A DNA stretch of 64,000 bases, from positions 16,563,408 through 16,627,407 of the forward strand of contig CM075192.1 of the NCBI GenBank assembly GCA_037577475.1, written 5' to 3'. The notes beneath the pieces were generated by a model that ran no database searches, was not told where the DNA came from, and saw only the letters and a list, made by a program, of their open reading frames with translations. Below, piece by piece: positions 27,386 through 41,104 of the stretch. The DNA is from Chaunax sp. Z400. Its lineage: Eukaryota > Chordata > Actinopteri > Lophiiformes > Chaunacidae. Position 1 is the stretch's first letter. Every line of letters starts with the position of its first letter. A program made the translations under genes and the position numbers.

Positions 27386-29450
27386 TTGTCAATCTTCATT
27401 ATATGAAAAAAATAAGTCAAAACAAAACTAAGTTTAATCTGGAGGCAACAGTAAATAATGCAGATTTACAAGCAGAGGGTCGGTGGTTCTAATCCATGTG
27501 TTATTACTTAAAGATTACCTGAAAGCTGCCCTCAAGCAAAGTACATAACCTTCAGCTGCTCCAGAGAAGCTGATCAGGGATCAATAGTGTAAGACTGTAT
27601 TTGTGGTGGGCAGCTCCCAGGTGTGGTTGTATTTTTAAAGTGAGGCATGCAGCAACTACTGTAGGGCTGAGCATGTGTGGCCAGTAATCCTTGCCTGAAT
27701 AAATTTAGATCAGGAAAAACTGTTCTGTTTGCAGCCACCATATCAGCAGCACTCTACCTAAGCTAAAGAAGCGAGATGTCAGCATATTGAGAGTGCAAGT
27801 GGTCAAACGGATACTTGAGGTTCATTTTAAACTCCACCCACATAAGAAAATAAATATGTCTGTTTCAAACGGCAAATCTGTCGACGTCCACATACTTCCA
27901 TGCGTCCTTTACGTTGACTTTGAGTCACTGGAGACTCAAACGTTTCAACAACAACTAATATGTGATGTAGAGGAGGCTGTGATGATGAACAATTGGATAC
28001 AATTGGACTTCTTTTTTCCTCCTACTCACTATTAAAACGAATGCTGGTTTAAGTCAACCCTGTAAACAGTCAAACTGATTTTAAAGAGACTTCTGCTACA
28101 CGTGTCCACCTTTTGAAGAGTTGCCCCGTTACCATCTGAGTTAACATTATTTAGAACTGGACCAGACTGCTTGGCAAAATTCTGTTGGTTTTTGTTCATA
28201 GAATGGCAGGTTTAGAAAAAGGATAATAAGCAAGACAGTCACCAAGCACAGTGTCGTTTAAAAAGACAAAATGAATAAATAAATTAAAGAATAAATAAAA
28301 ATGACAACATTTGGCAAAATAAAGAAGATGTTCCCACATTATACCGCTAATATTGTTTAGGACCAATGATGATTAATGCGAAACCTGAACATCTTTAGCT
28401 TCCATACTGTGATGTATGTTTTCTATTTTGAGCAGTAAGAGTTGCTGCAGTTGCACCTAAAGTGGGCGTGATTCCCCAAAACTGATGTTTTATCACCTCA
28501 CCTTTTTATAGCACATCCGCAACAACAGCACATAGGCATGAGGATAATTATTCAATCACAGCTAAAGCTTAGGTGCAAACACTTCTCCAAAGCACTTATT
28601 AGCTGCTGATCACTAGGTCTTTACATCACTTAAGACATGCCGTAGGAAGTACCACACTCGGGTGGCCCCAGGTGGTAGCAGGAGATAGCTATTTCAATTT
28701 TTGAAAGTTTGAAGGCCTTCATTACCTGTTATCTAACATGACCTCGGTAAACGGCATATTACTCTGACGTAGAATATTTCCTCTTACTGGCAGGTGGGAG
28801 TAGGGGTGGTGAGGGGGGGGAATATTTCAGCTGTAGTGGCCAGTTTTATCTCATAAGGATGCTCACAGCAGCTGTTTGGAGAAAAAAAAATCCCAATGAT
28901 TCAATTTGATTTCTTAGTTTAAGATAACAGGTCAAGTCTAGTGGATATAAATTGAGGTGGATTGGATGTACGTTCAATATTTCAGCTCCAACTTGTAATA
29001 GTGACATCTAGGATTGGTTTGTTTCACATTTATCTCAACACATCACATTTAGAATGTCCACTTAACTTATTTATTTTGCTAGCCAATGTGAAAACATTTA
29101 GTGTGCGTGACGGAAAGAGACAAATTTCAAGAACATGGTGAAATAATTTGTCAAAACACAAACAATTGTCTGTCCTTGAAGTAGTTTTAACCTAGATAAA
29201 ACATTCAAACTAAAGTAAGGCCTGCAACTTGATGGAAATGGAACAAGAAGTAGGGAGAACTAGAACAGTTCTTTGTGCAGTATAGCACATTTATAGTGCC
29301 ATTAATCTCTAAAAAAAAAAAAAAGGTGAATTTCTTTGATTAATTAGTCATTTGGGCCATTTAAAAGAGAAAACATGCATTCCAAACCCACCAGCTGATT
29401 CGGAGGTTCATACGACTAATAAAACTTTATGTAGAAAGAGACAACATTTT
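27386..29450. other. Non-coding DNA after the endonuclease relic
   Basis: No continuation of the retrotransposon reading frame was recognised. An 82-codon ORF at 27787-28035 resembles nothing known to me. A run of 8 G occurs near 28813. Confidence 0.5.
29311..29324 (+). repeat. Poly-A of 14
   Basis: A run of 14 A about 125 bases upstream of the 29.45 kb retroposon tail. No link between the two was established. Confidence 0.85.
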
Positions 29451-29580
29451 AGCCCTGCGATGAACTGGAGACTTGTCCAGGGTGAACCCTGCCTCATGCC
29501 CAATGTCAGCTGGCAAAGGCTCCAGGCCCCCCGCGACCCTACACAGGATAAGCGGTTACAGAAAATGAATGAATGAATGA
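29451..29580 (+). mobile_element. 3' tail of a teleost non-LTR retroposon (LINE/SINE)
   Basis: The segment carries the hallmarks of one of the most abundant fish retroposon tails: AACTGGAGACTTGTCCAGGG, then CCCAATGTCAGCTGG, GGCTCCAGGCCCCCCGCGAC, and AGGATAAGCGGTTACAGAAA followed by a GAAT tetranucleotide run ending at 29580. Orientation is plus because the tetranucleotide tail lies at the 3' end. Only the tail is present, as expected from 5' truncation on insertion. The exact clade was not determined. Confidence 0.75.
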
Positions 29581-32237
29581 GACAACAATTGACTTAAACT
29601 CATTATCAACAAATAATTATTGATTGTACAGTATAGCCATAGAATATTGACACCATCTGCTCATTTCATTAGCTCCCTGTAAGCCACTGTCTGCAACTCA
29701 GATTTGTCCCAGATAAATGAAGACTCAATTTACACAAAGGGTGTCTGTCATTGCACAACCTAAAACAAGAACAGGATTTGTTTTACCTGGTAGGTATGCT
29801 CAGCTAAAGGTGGAACAAACGCAGTCTGAAAAAGGCAAAATAATAGTGAACACACAGACATTCACTCCTTAAAGAGAGGTCCAGTTTGTGGCAAAGTCTG
29901 TCAATGCACCACCGACATTGAGTTGGCATTCTACTCTATCAGTATGCTGCTTACTTAACAGAGTGTTTTACTGTGTCTTTATCATAGACTTACTTTCGAA
30001 CGGTTGTTTCTTAACAGTATAAGCTGGAAGTGGTACTTTATTTCTCTCTTTCCTCTTTAATAGCAGCCTGAGTGCTGTGCATGCTTTCTATTTTAACCTT
30101 GACAAAAATCACACTGCACCTGAGAAATGCGTCAGTCTATATGCCTCAACATCTATAGCATAAAATATTCTATCCTGCGTCTCATAAACTGTAATAGCCT
30201 TCTAGCTTAAAAAAAAAGGTTTAGGTGATGATAATGAGGTGGCCACAACAACATGGCAACTGCCTGCATGGGCTAAACCTAATTTCTTCACAAGCAGAGA
30301 AATTGAATGTAAGCAATATGATTCATTATCATGTTGTTTCCTCTGACAGGGTCCTGTAATTGCACTGAGTGTCAGAGGGGATGTGATGTGCCTTCAGAGT
30401 AGACGTGTACAGACAGATGGACTGAGGATCAGTGACATCCTGATGGTGACCGGACATGATCCTTCACACTATGTTGGCCTGACAACAAAGGAGCCTTCCA
30501 TGGTGCAATAATACGATGTTCTGCCCAGCAAGCTGTTACTAGCAACAGGTTTAGAGACATCACATACAAGACTGAAGAAGGGATGTCCAGACATAATTTA
30601 CCAACAGGAAGAATGGCAAAACTTCTCCACTAAAGCCATGGTCATTTTGGGAGTGTCTTTCACCTTGTGAGTCTGGTACATATTAACATGCAAGGTGTGC
30701 CAAGGTCTTGGATCTGCAACCTTAAAGGTATGGCAGTTAGTCGATGCAAAATACTGAATAATTTATGGGAGGACAAACAAATTCTAGGCAACAACACAAC
30801 GGAGGACTCAGGGGCCGATTGGTTATTAACGTAAAGTTAGTCAGGGAACTTTGGGCTGTTAAAAAGGGCAATGGCTGAAAATGTTACTCAAGGAATTAGT
30901 ATGGGCCTAGCCAGTGCATACAGAAGCCAAATCAATGTGTGCAGGTGGTGAATTTAAGCAGTGGTGGGACATAAGATACAAATGATATAAATGACAGCAG
31001 ACAATTTGATATGTCGCTTATGTTGTTTGGCTAACATCTGTCAGGGGTATGGGTTTAATATAAACTTAAAATAAATGTTTAATATTTATAATAATTCATC
31101 TGATTTCCTCAAACATATCTTAGTGATGCGATGAACTTCTTGTAGATCATCACAACTAGAGCATGCAGCTTACAAAGGCATATATAGCTTTGCACAATCT
31201 GTACTATTTCAGGCCTTTCAGTGAAATTTCCACAGGAAATATGAAGTTTCAATGTTTCATTTTAACAGTGATGAAAAAGTGCAATGAACTGATTAAAATC
31301 ACTGAAGTTTAAAAATAGAAAAATGAGTGGGTTATTATTATGATTAGTGATAGTATTATTATGAAATTACTATGTTGTTACAGATGAATTTAGTGTTGTG
31401 GAAGACTACATTACCCTGTGTTTACCGTATGATTTTTTTTTTTATTTTTACCATATTAACTGTTCTGTTGTATTTGCATGTGTTAATCATATTATGATCA
31501 TGATGCTGTTTCATTCAGGGGCCCATAATACCAGAGATGATTTCTACCTTTTAATGAGGTATTAGATGCACAGGATTGTGACAACTGCCTGTGCTTGGTG
31601 TTGTTTAGAAAGTATGGCTGGTCATCTGATATGATAATGAAATCAAATTCAGAAAGATGTCACGTTCACAACTCCTGCATACAGTGAAAACGTGTGTTCA
31701 TCTTCAAAAACAATTAACAGATGCCTTTAAGGGACTTTCACTTGAGGCGTCTCCTTGCCATCTGCCACTATCTGCTATCATGGCTTTGACATTAATGCCT
31801 ACTGTGAGAACACTGAACCACCACACAGACAACATTTCTCTCATAGATATGAAGCAAATACACTGAAGGTAAAAATGAAAATAAATTTATCTTGCAACCT
31901 TTGAAAAGTTCCAGATTTCATAATGTTGCTAAAATCAGAAACATCAGCATCATCTATTCATTCATGCTTTAGCCAATATATACATGAGAGGAATTTAAAA
32001 TAGTTTGGTGTGTCTGCCTCAAATGATGACACACCCGGTATTTAATGCTTCTACGGTGCAAAGATACATATTAAAACTGCCAATTTCAATTTTGTGAGAA
32101 TCTGTAATACAGAGACAGAGAGAAAAAAAAAATCTCAATTCAAATAAATAACTGGTGAAGCAGAAAATGTTCGCTCTGTGATAAGCTTTGGAAAATGTGA
32201 GTGACAGATATCCGCAGTACGGGCCTTCCCTGCAGGC

Positions 32238-32239
<2 letters not shown>
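29581..32239. other. Non-coding DNA, possibly containing old unidentified repeats
   Basis: The block 30350-30850 has higher GC and a stop-free stretch of 56 codons without a start (30514-30670), but no recognisable protein motif. Nothing else was seen. Confidence 0.45.

Positions 32240-32301
<62 letters not shown>
32240..32301 (+). repeat. (CA)31 microsatellite
   Basis: An uninterrupted CA dinucleotide array of 62 bases, the longest simple repeat in the window and likely to be polymorphic. Short ORFs through it (poly-TH and poly-VC) are artefacts. Confidence 0.98.
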
Positions 32302-32304
<3 letters not shown>

Positions 32305-35300
32305 ACGACTCTGACAACTGGAACACAGGACAGCCGATATCCAATACTGGAGGTCCTTTACAATCACCTCATGCTACAGTGAATGCAATGTAAAAATGGA
32401 AAACAGGTCACACCATGAAATTTGCACTTTTTAAAGTCTGAAATAATGAGTTTTGTGTTCTGCTTCCTGATGTGTCACTAGACTTGCATGTCATTATCTG
32501 GTTTTATCTGAAGGGAAAATAATTCTAAGTCAGTCTTCAAAGATGTATAGAGTGTAAAATGTTTTTTTTTTTAAGGCATACGTTCTGATCTATGCGAGGG
32601 ATTACTTTTCTAAAAGAGATGAATCCTTACAGACAAAAAGATATCTAGTTTTTTTTTCTTCATGCCATTTAGTTTTGAATGTCAGCATGTCTCAGATGTG
32701 TTCAGCTGTGCCTATTGGAGCTGATATGGCTGAAAAGTTCTGATAAGATGGAAGAATACTATACTTTACTTTCTGGGTGCATTAATACACAAAATGGCAA
32801 GTAGAATAGATTAAATCCATCAAGACATTAATATTTTCAACCACTGACAAGCAGACTGAGTAAAAAAACAACAGCAGCCACCGTCAGTGCAGGTTTTCAC
32901 TAATTCTTATTTGGTTTCTGCTGCTACTGCCTGCTGTTATGCTTTGGTATGATCTGTAGATTTTCTGCAACAGTAAGAGGCCATATTCTAATACAAAGAT
33001 CAAATCTTCCAGTGCAATATTTATAACAACTATAGGAATCACAGCAATGAGAACCAGTTGTCTTGTGGTACAGTATGTGTTACTGTGGGCTCATACTATC
33101 AAAATTCTAAATCTGGGATCATAATAAAACCAAAGATGGTGGACTAAGCATAGTGGAAATGTATTTAAAAGCATCTAAAATTCAAAAACTAAAGCAAAAA
33201 TCGCAAAGTTTATTCAAATATCTTGTACAAGCTGAACTTTTAAATTCCAAACTTTGAAAGCTTTCAGTAATCGAGGAAGGACAAGAATAAAATGCCCGGA
33301 TCTACAGATGACATACTGAGCCTAGAGCGCCTACAGCCATGGCTGAATGTTGAAATGAATGAGGAAGTGCCTTAAGATGCAGCTCCCTGATGGCTGCTGG
33401 ATGCTGGCTCTGAATAAAACAGTTTTGAAGTGAATGGGAAAACTTCCAGCTTCTCTCTAGATATACAAAGTCAACTGTTTTTTTTGTTTGTTTTTTTTGT
33501 TTTTTTTGGGGGGTTGTTTTTTTTTTTTTTGTTGAGAAGCTATAGGCTCTGAATAGCTAATGCCACTCCTTCTAATGTGCCTGCTTTTCTGTTCAAAAGA
33601 TATATAAAGAGTGAAATGTTTGTGATGGTGTTTGCTGCACGTCTCAGCTAGTTGCTGGTCCACTTCAGCACCTGAACTATTTTTATTTTATTTTTATTTG
33701 GCCCCTTGATAAAATGGCATTGCACTATGGTATGAATCCAGTTTGGGGCAAGAATCAAACAAAAGATCCACACACTACACTAAAAACTGTGATCTTTTAT
33801 TTGATTTCTGCATACACTTTGTTCTTTGGTCTAGTGCCTGCGAAGGTTTTTGTGAATTTGAGTGCCCGGACCCTGTCTGTTTAAATCCAATTTGAAGTTT
33901 TTAAAATAGCGTACATTTTCTTTTCTTTTTTCTGATAGCTTCCCAGCCTACGATGATATCAGACCAGCAGTTTAAAACCCACAGGCAACTTGAGGGACAC
34001 TCAGTAGACCGCATACCTGTGTCAGGGATCAAAAGTCCCTTTTAATTAAATTCAACCCTAATCCAAATTCCAATGATTAACTTGAACTAATCCATATCAC
34101 AACTGTCTGATCATAGCCACTGTGTACTCTGCAATATCAGCTAAGCTGCATTGCCCTATCTGGCAATGTTAAAGGAAATGAAAAAATCATGGATCCACCC
34201 CCTTTGTCTTGATCCAGTCCAATTGGTTTCTTGCGTAGCACAGCCACCCAGTCACATAGTTAAAACGTAATTGACAAAAATGCCAATCTTGCAATACTCA
34301 AAAAGGTAGCGTTCAAAAAGGTAGACCTCAACTCTCATCTCATTCTACTCTCTGGTCAACTGATTTGTCGGGCAACAGTCACAGACTTGTGGGGCTATAC
34401 ATAGGATGACACACAAGGCTGCCCCACCTCCTCTTTCTCCCCTCTGCAGTAAACATGTCAAGACGACACAATCACCGCTTTGCTGCTTGCTTCACCAAGG
34501 AGTATCTAGAAACCTGTCTGAAAGCTCACTTGGGGATAGCAAAGGCCCATCAGTGCCTCGATGCAAATCACCTATGCAATCTCACCTCTTCTGTTGTTAT
34601 CTCCTCTGATACAGTACGCCAAGTTCATTTAGGAATCTCAGGGAAGACGCGCTAGAAAGGATTCCAAGATCCCGAAAGCGCAATCCATTCTCTCTCCTGT
34701 GCAATTCTGCAAGACTTCAGACACATTTCAAGGGGATCCGTCACCACAAACACAACGGGGGGAAATAACAGCTGCATTAGCCCAGAGAGACTGTAATTCC
34801 TAGAATCTGATGAGCATGTACAAAGGGATACCTTCCGCTATATTGATAAGAGGCAGGAAGGAAAACATAAATCCCAGCCACTGCAGCTGACTTTAAAAAT
34901 CTTCAGCTAAGTTTTGCTTTGAACCAGTAATACAAAAGAGTCAATTACAGAGAGATAATCCATAACTAATTTACTTGATTGATGGTCTAATTATGCCTGT
35001 TTATGTCATGCTTGATAATTCACTCTTTGATAAGCATAAGAACCCTCTTGAAATTCAGAGCAGTGGTAATAATGAGCATATGAGCATGGACATTGCTTGG
35101 AGCCGTCTTTACGACCCTCAATATGGAGGACACACACACTGCTTCTGAAAACCACAAGTCTTTTTTGAGTTGGTAGATTTGAAAACACTTGCAAAAAATT
35201 TTAGACTGCTTTTACAAGAAAAAAATCTGCTATATCTGCATTATTAATATTTTAAAATAAATAGATAACTATATTCGTTTTTAAACACATTGTTTGCTGA

Positions 35301-35899
35301 TATCTGAATGTATGTAGCTATTACCAGCCTCCAAACTGTCCCCTCCTGCTTTCCATCATCACCTGCACCGTGTTTCATCTCACCGCTATTCTAAATAGAT
35401 TCATGTTAAAATTCCAGTTCATATAACTAGCATGATTGACTAGTTGGTTAAGTTGTTGTTGTAGATTATTGGGCTTTTTTTAACTGTCTTGGATGACATT
35501 TTTAGTAGCACCAGCCAGTGCATCTGAAATTTCTCACTCACTGCAAGCACATGCAAGCAGTATCGTAACCACATAATAGCCGATGCCAGTGTTTCTTCTT
35601 TGGATTGAGCAGACTAGACACTACATTGGTAGATTGCTGCCCCCTATTGTTTGTTATTAATGTTCCTTTGGGCAATTAAATTACTTATATTTCATATTGA
35701 GAGTAATACTGTGGTAATATTTCACCAGTTTCTTCATTTTAGTCCAATTATCCAGGTTGAGTAAAGTGCAAAGAGAAAAAACAGTTTCTCTAGCTGCTCC
35801 CAGGTTTCTGAACTATCTTCTTCCTTAATAGCACACAATATTTGGTAAATTGTTTTCAAAACTGAAATTATAATTTTGTTATTACAGGCAGGGACAAGT
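32302..35899. other. Non-coding AT-rich DNA
   Basis: Only simple tracts, listed separately, and ORFs under 70 codons. No transposon or exon was recognised. Confidence 0.55.
33473..33535 (+). repeat. Poly-T/G tract
   Basis: Blocks of 8-13 T separated by G or by GGGGGGTTG. The minus-strand ORF across it encodes poly-lysine and is spurious. Confidence 0.9.
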
Positions 35900-35987
35900 G
35901 ACTAGAAAAAGGTACCTTTGGGTACAAGTACTGAATTCCAGGTACCAGTACCAGTATCAATTCAAAGGTGAACGATATCCAACCCTA
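35900..35987 (-). mobile_element. End of a TAGGGTTGG-type DNA transposon/MITE
   Basis: On the minus strand the segment begins TAGGGTTGGATATCGTTCAC and runs through GATACTGGTACTGGTACCTG to GGTACCTTTTTC. This TAGGGTTGGGTATCG...GGTACC arrangement is a common end of fish hAT-like non-autonomous elements. The opposite end was not found nearby, so it is a fragment. Confidence 0.45.
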
Positions 35988-37017
35988 TTATCCACACAAA
36001 AACAGGAGGCTGGTATCATATAGTCATCATATCATAACACTCAGGTTATTGTGGATATGGTTTACATCTCTTTGACTACTCTGGCATATATTAAATACAG
36101 CTTAGGGAGATGAGTGCTCATGTTGAGATTTCATAATTATATCCAAAAAGAACATTTAAGAATGTATGTAACTCGATTATTGCTGTTTTCTGAGGAGAGC
36201 ACTATGCATATACTTAAATATTGTGACTTCAAATCCCCGCTTGTAGGCCAAAGATCTCGTGTCAAAACCTCAAGCAACAGACACTGTACAACAGTATGCA
36301 GCTTTTCAGACATTAGCGAAAAGCACCCTGGTTTTAAGAATAATGTTGTTGAGAGTTGAGTTTTTGCCACCATATAAAGAGACCGCTTTCCTTTGCTGCA
36401 TATTCAGGGTTTCTAACTTAATTGTGAGAAAGCTCTAAAAACAAACCGATAATAAACTAAATTTCGCTGAAGGTGGCGGGAGAAAAGTAGGTTTCAGTCA
36501 TCCGCACTTTCAGAGGTTTGCTTTTCAGGGTCAAAAATCTAGTGTGTGCCGGTATGATATACAAGATATATTCCAAGATCAGCATTTCCATCTCTGAAAA
36601 CTTCCCAACATTCTTTTTTTTTCTTTTTTCTTTTCGTTTTTCACTCAAGTGACAAAATGCCCCTCACACTGACAGATGAAAGAAACAAAAGTCACTGGAG
36701 GGTGCATTACTGTAAATGTATATTTAAAAAAATATGAGGAGCTTCCGGTTAAATAAGTTTAATTGGACAAAGTTTTTGATGGAGACATGATGGAGGGAAA
36801 GGTGTAAGATGATCGTTTGCCAGGGGGTTATGAAAATAAATCCTTCCTGCCAGTATCCTTAAGGGTATCTGGGGAAATACATGCTTGATTTGATTATAAT
36901 GTAACATGAGGTAGAATTTGAGCACCCACAATAAAGAAGTCTACTCCTCTTACAACATAGGTGCTCTTCTGGTAAAGTGGGTGGGTGTATATTTGTGTGT
37001 GTGTAGCTGTGTGTGTT

Positions 37018-37045
37018 GGGGTGGGGGGTGGGGGGGGGGGGGAGG
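37018..37045 (+). repeat. G-rich tract with quadruplex potential
   Basis: GGGG-T-GGGGGG-T is followed by 13 G and AGG. Four or more runs of three or more G with one-base loops meet the usual G-quadruplex pattern. It follows a GT-rich stretch (36980-37017). Confidence 0.9.
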
Positions 37046-39979
37046 AATGCTATTGCAAGACAAGAACAAATGTTTGACATCATTTTTAGTATAATACAAT
37101 TTTTTTATATAAATGTAATGTAATGGTTCTTTTCTTACTAATTATGCATGTATATGAAATGAAAAGAAATACAGCTTTGATACAGCACCATGGGTGCCTA
37201 GATTGACTGCCATGAGTGGAAGTAAGTTAAATGTATCAAAATGTCACGGAGTAAAAGTAATGATCTTTGTCTAAAAACCTAGTTAAGTAAGAGCAAAAGT
37301 ATGAAGCACTAAAACAACTCTGAAAAGTGTAGGTTGTTAGCAACCATCACTAAATTAATCTAGTGTGGTATGATTATGTGCAACCCCACACATAGCTAAA
37401 TTTGGTGTATAAATTTGGACATCAGACTATGCTTAGAAATTTATTAAATTTTAAAAAAAAGAAATTAATTTGCATAAATTACCCATTACATATGGATATG
37501 GATTATGTCAATTTGAAGTGGAGAAAAAAAGTCCATCATTACTTAAAACTGGCTTTATGTTTGTGGTTTCATCTCCTCAGATACATTATATGTCAGCAAT
37601 GATTAAATAATCTATCATCTGATTTTGCCTTCATAGTCAATAACACCCCTCGCTTTCATTAATTCTACACATGTTAAAATGTGATGGAGGGAAAAAGCCC
37701 AGTTGTGTTTTTCTCATTATTTTCTCCCTATTCTGAACAACCTTTGAGGATTATTCTGCAGCTCTTTTCTTTTTGATATAATCAGCTATCTGCATACTTT
37801 ATACTGTATATTAAAATATTTCATCCATTAGAGGTTCAGTGAAAGTAGTTTTCATTTTAATGCAAATTAACAGTCTAACCAGTCTTCCCAGCTCAACATC
37901 TTCAATTACTGAAATACTCAGAGCTCTGCATACAAATAATTGAGTCAGTATAACAAATCATTAAGTCAAAATAATGGCGAAGTCAACAATTAAACCAAAC
38001 TATGTTGTTTCCAGAAATGTGCTTATGGCCGATCTTTGTTCATTAGACAGATCTGTTATGATGTGCTATTTAGCCAATTCATCTTTTATTTCCATGGTTT
38101 CTCTTAATTCATAGAAATAATGAATCAAATTATTTCCTAAAGCAGAGGATTGACAGACATTAATAACTTACAAAGGCAAAAGATATGAATGCCATAAAAC
38201 TCACTTCCTGCTTCTTGAGACGATGGATCAAAACGTGTTATTATTCATGCAATAAATGTAATGTTCCTTCACAAAATGTCACATCATTACTAGGCTAATC
38301 AAAATGCAGGGCACTCTGTGGAGAATAAGGTCAATACCATAGATTGAAATACTTAAAAAAAAAGAAATGCAGTTCGGACAGTTTCTTCAAACTGATTCTC
38401 ATTGTGGAGCTTTTTTTATAACCACAAGAAATTAAAATGATTTTCAGTTCTTAGGCTTTTATTTATTCACTACACCACCCAAGACCTCACACCAAAATAT
38501 CAGAATAACAATTCAATGCATATACCTTCGGTCTTAAGCAACCCTGGACTATATCATTTATTAATTTCATTCAAGTGAGCCCTGAACTCCCTGATATATG
38601 ATGTAAAGTTGAATGTGATGGTCAAAAATCAAGCTATTATAATAATGCTTCCTCATCTTAATCAATCAAGCTATACAAAGTAGTCATCACAAAAAAAGGA
38701 GTTATAAGGGAACTTTATTTGGGGTTAGGAACTGCATACAATTGTCTCAACCAGTCTAGTCAGTGGCCTATACATAAGACTACAGTATAACATGAAATAG
38801 GCCTATAGGGCTATGCTAAAATAAATGAATGGATTTTGAAATTAAAAAAACAAAACACAATATCTATATATGACAAAAAATGCGTTATTCTTATAAAGTG
38901 TTTGCACTAGTTTAAAGCAATGCTATTTTAATAAATGCCTTTTTCTTCCTTAGGTAAGTGATTGGTCGCTAAGGGCATTCATTGCTTGAACTTTGTAGCT
39001 CAGCCTTAACAATAACAATAAACCTACATCATAAGAATTAGTAATGCCAAAGGGAATTTTGTCTAGTCTTAAAAAAATGCATGGCTGACAAGAATTGTGA
39101 AAAGATTATAATTAGACAGAGTTTTCTTATCATTATCTGGGTGTGTAGAAGACTTTGAATGTTGAATTTCCATTCAATAATCCTCAGGGAGGCGTAGGCG
39201 ACTGATCAAATGTGTATCAACTTTAGACCATTTCTGTGTCAACTCAGTCCCTTTGGTGAAGAAATGACAGTGGGTTACAGTTTCAGGTATAGTTTCATTG
39301 AATGTGAAAATCCCCCTGGAGTCTGTCAATCTGGGATAAATTCCACAAAGCATTTGCGGAGCTAAGAATATCTTAAAAAACCCACATTTCATATTAGTGC
39401 TCCTGTGTTGCCATTGGCAAAAGTGTAAGTAATTCAGGATCAGCCCAGTGCAGGGTTTGAAAACATCTTAAAATATCCTGATTGTGTACTGAAACTGAGA
39501 AAAATGGAGCACCAAAAATGGTTTAAAGTCATACACAATTACAAGTATCATCAACCATACTTGCACTTTGCACATTATTACTTTTTATGTGATAAATCCA
39601 AGTGAGGAAAAATATGGTTTTCCATTTTCTTGTGTCTTTTTTTGGGTACATTAAATATCTGTAGGCTGATGAAACTGCTCAAGGCTCAACTGAATCCTCT
39701 CATGTGCGTTAGAGTCCTGTTTGTCTTGTGGCTTTTGTGATTATGAGTAGCCTATTATCATTATTGATTATGAGTTTCATGGCTGATGATGTATTTGTTT
39801 CATATTTGCATGATATTTGAGACTAACGAGCAACATTTTCTGGCCATATTAATATGGAAATATAGTAAATGGTCACCCAGCTGCCAGTTTCACCCTTTAC
39901 CTTTCAATTTACCTCATATTTGTCTAGCCATGTGTCAGTTTTATTTCTTCATCTCCCATTCCTACACTGACACCCTGAT

Positions 39980-40032
39980 ATACACGCACATGTACACACA
40001 CACACAAACACGTGCACACACATGCACACAGT
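39980..40032 (+). repeat. Imperfect CA/CG alternating purine-pyrimidine tract
   Basis: TACACGCACATGTACACACA and ACACGTGCACACACATGCAC form a mostly alternating tract with ACGTGCAC palindromes. Such tracts can adopt Z-DNA in principle. Confidence 0.7.
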
Positions 40033-41104
40033 CATGGAGGAGGGACTCTTTGCAAACAAAAAACATTATTTTGAAAGGGATAGACTTTATCCAGCCTGGG
40101 AAAAAATGCACTCAGTGTTATGGAAATCCTGTAAATTCCAGGATGGATTCTTTTTTTGTCAGATTTGGACAAGGATGTGAATGAGAGATAAGAGTGATGA
40201 GGAAACAAAGCTAATCACACAATACTTCCTCAGCAAAGGGGGGAAAAAAACAATGCATCATCACTTCCCTTGACTCTACTGGGATGCACCATTTTAGTTT
40301 ATGGTCACCTAGCTCCACCTACCTTTTTCCCACATTGAGATTGAATCACTATGCAGGAAAAATCAAGATAACAGAACACCAATAAAGGGGTGAAATGCAA
40401 AGGTCTGATCAGATTACATTATACAGATAACCCAGATACAGATGTATTTACCAGGTGTAAATGAGGTCAGAGAGAGTTTAGTTGCGGCACTGTTGCATCC
40501 AGTTTGCACTATGCTCAGTTGCATAAGGTTGCATAAATAATGAAAGCTTAAGTACAGTCACTGTGATGTTATCTAGGTTTCCCACACATGCACAGTCTAC
40601 GACAAACGCACAGAGACATAAATAGACAAAGGTAAGTGCCATTGGGGTCTCTCACAGTTCATTACATCAACAAAGCACCAAGTGTGGGTAAAACATACAC
40701 TTTAATTTATTAATGTTATGGTGCTTAGAGGATTATAAAGAATGTCATGAAGGAAATTCAAATTTTTTTACAATAATATTTTACCTGTTTAACTATATGC
40801 TTATTGTGACATGATACTGTGAAACTAAAAGCCACACGACCACATTTTGAATTTCAGGATACATTTTTACAGGAAGTTATTTAAAACTTTAATCGGTGAC
40901 AATTTTTTAAAACTTGCCTCATTGAAAAATATAAATTCAACATTATCTGTTACACAATGACCCTGAATGAAGCCCTGAAAGAAGCCCTTTAACACTCTGG
41001 AGAGCAATTTTAAGCAGTTCATTTACAGAGCTACAGCCTCAAAAAACACAGTCCTCGTGAACCTGTGAAATTGCCAGCCGAGTCTTTTTTCCACAGCACA
41101 AAAG

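Larger units (their letters stand above)
35988..41104. other. Non-coding DNA with a G-rich tract and a possible conserved stretch
   Basis: The G-quadruplex candidate and the CA-rich tract are listed separately. At 37620-38220 there is a repeat-free stretch with an octamer ATGCAAAT at 37860-37867 and many ATTA cores. The 132-codon ORF at 39786-40184 runs through the CA-rich tract and is not credible. Confidence 0.5.

Noticed and set aside
27787..28035. 82-codon ORF downstream of the endonuclease relic
   Set aside because: No similarity to the retroelement tail and no motif; its length is within chance for this region.
30514..30670. 56-codon stop-free stretch without a start, followed by GTGAGT-like sequence
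   Set aside because: No domain pattern and no acceptor site that I could support. Its length is expected by chance.
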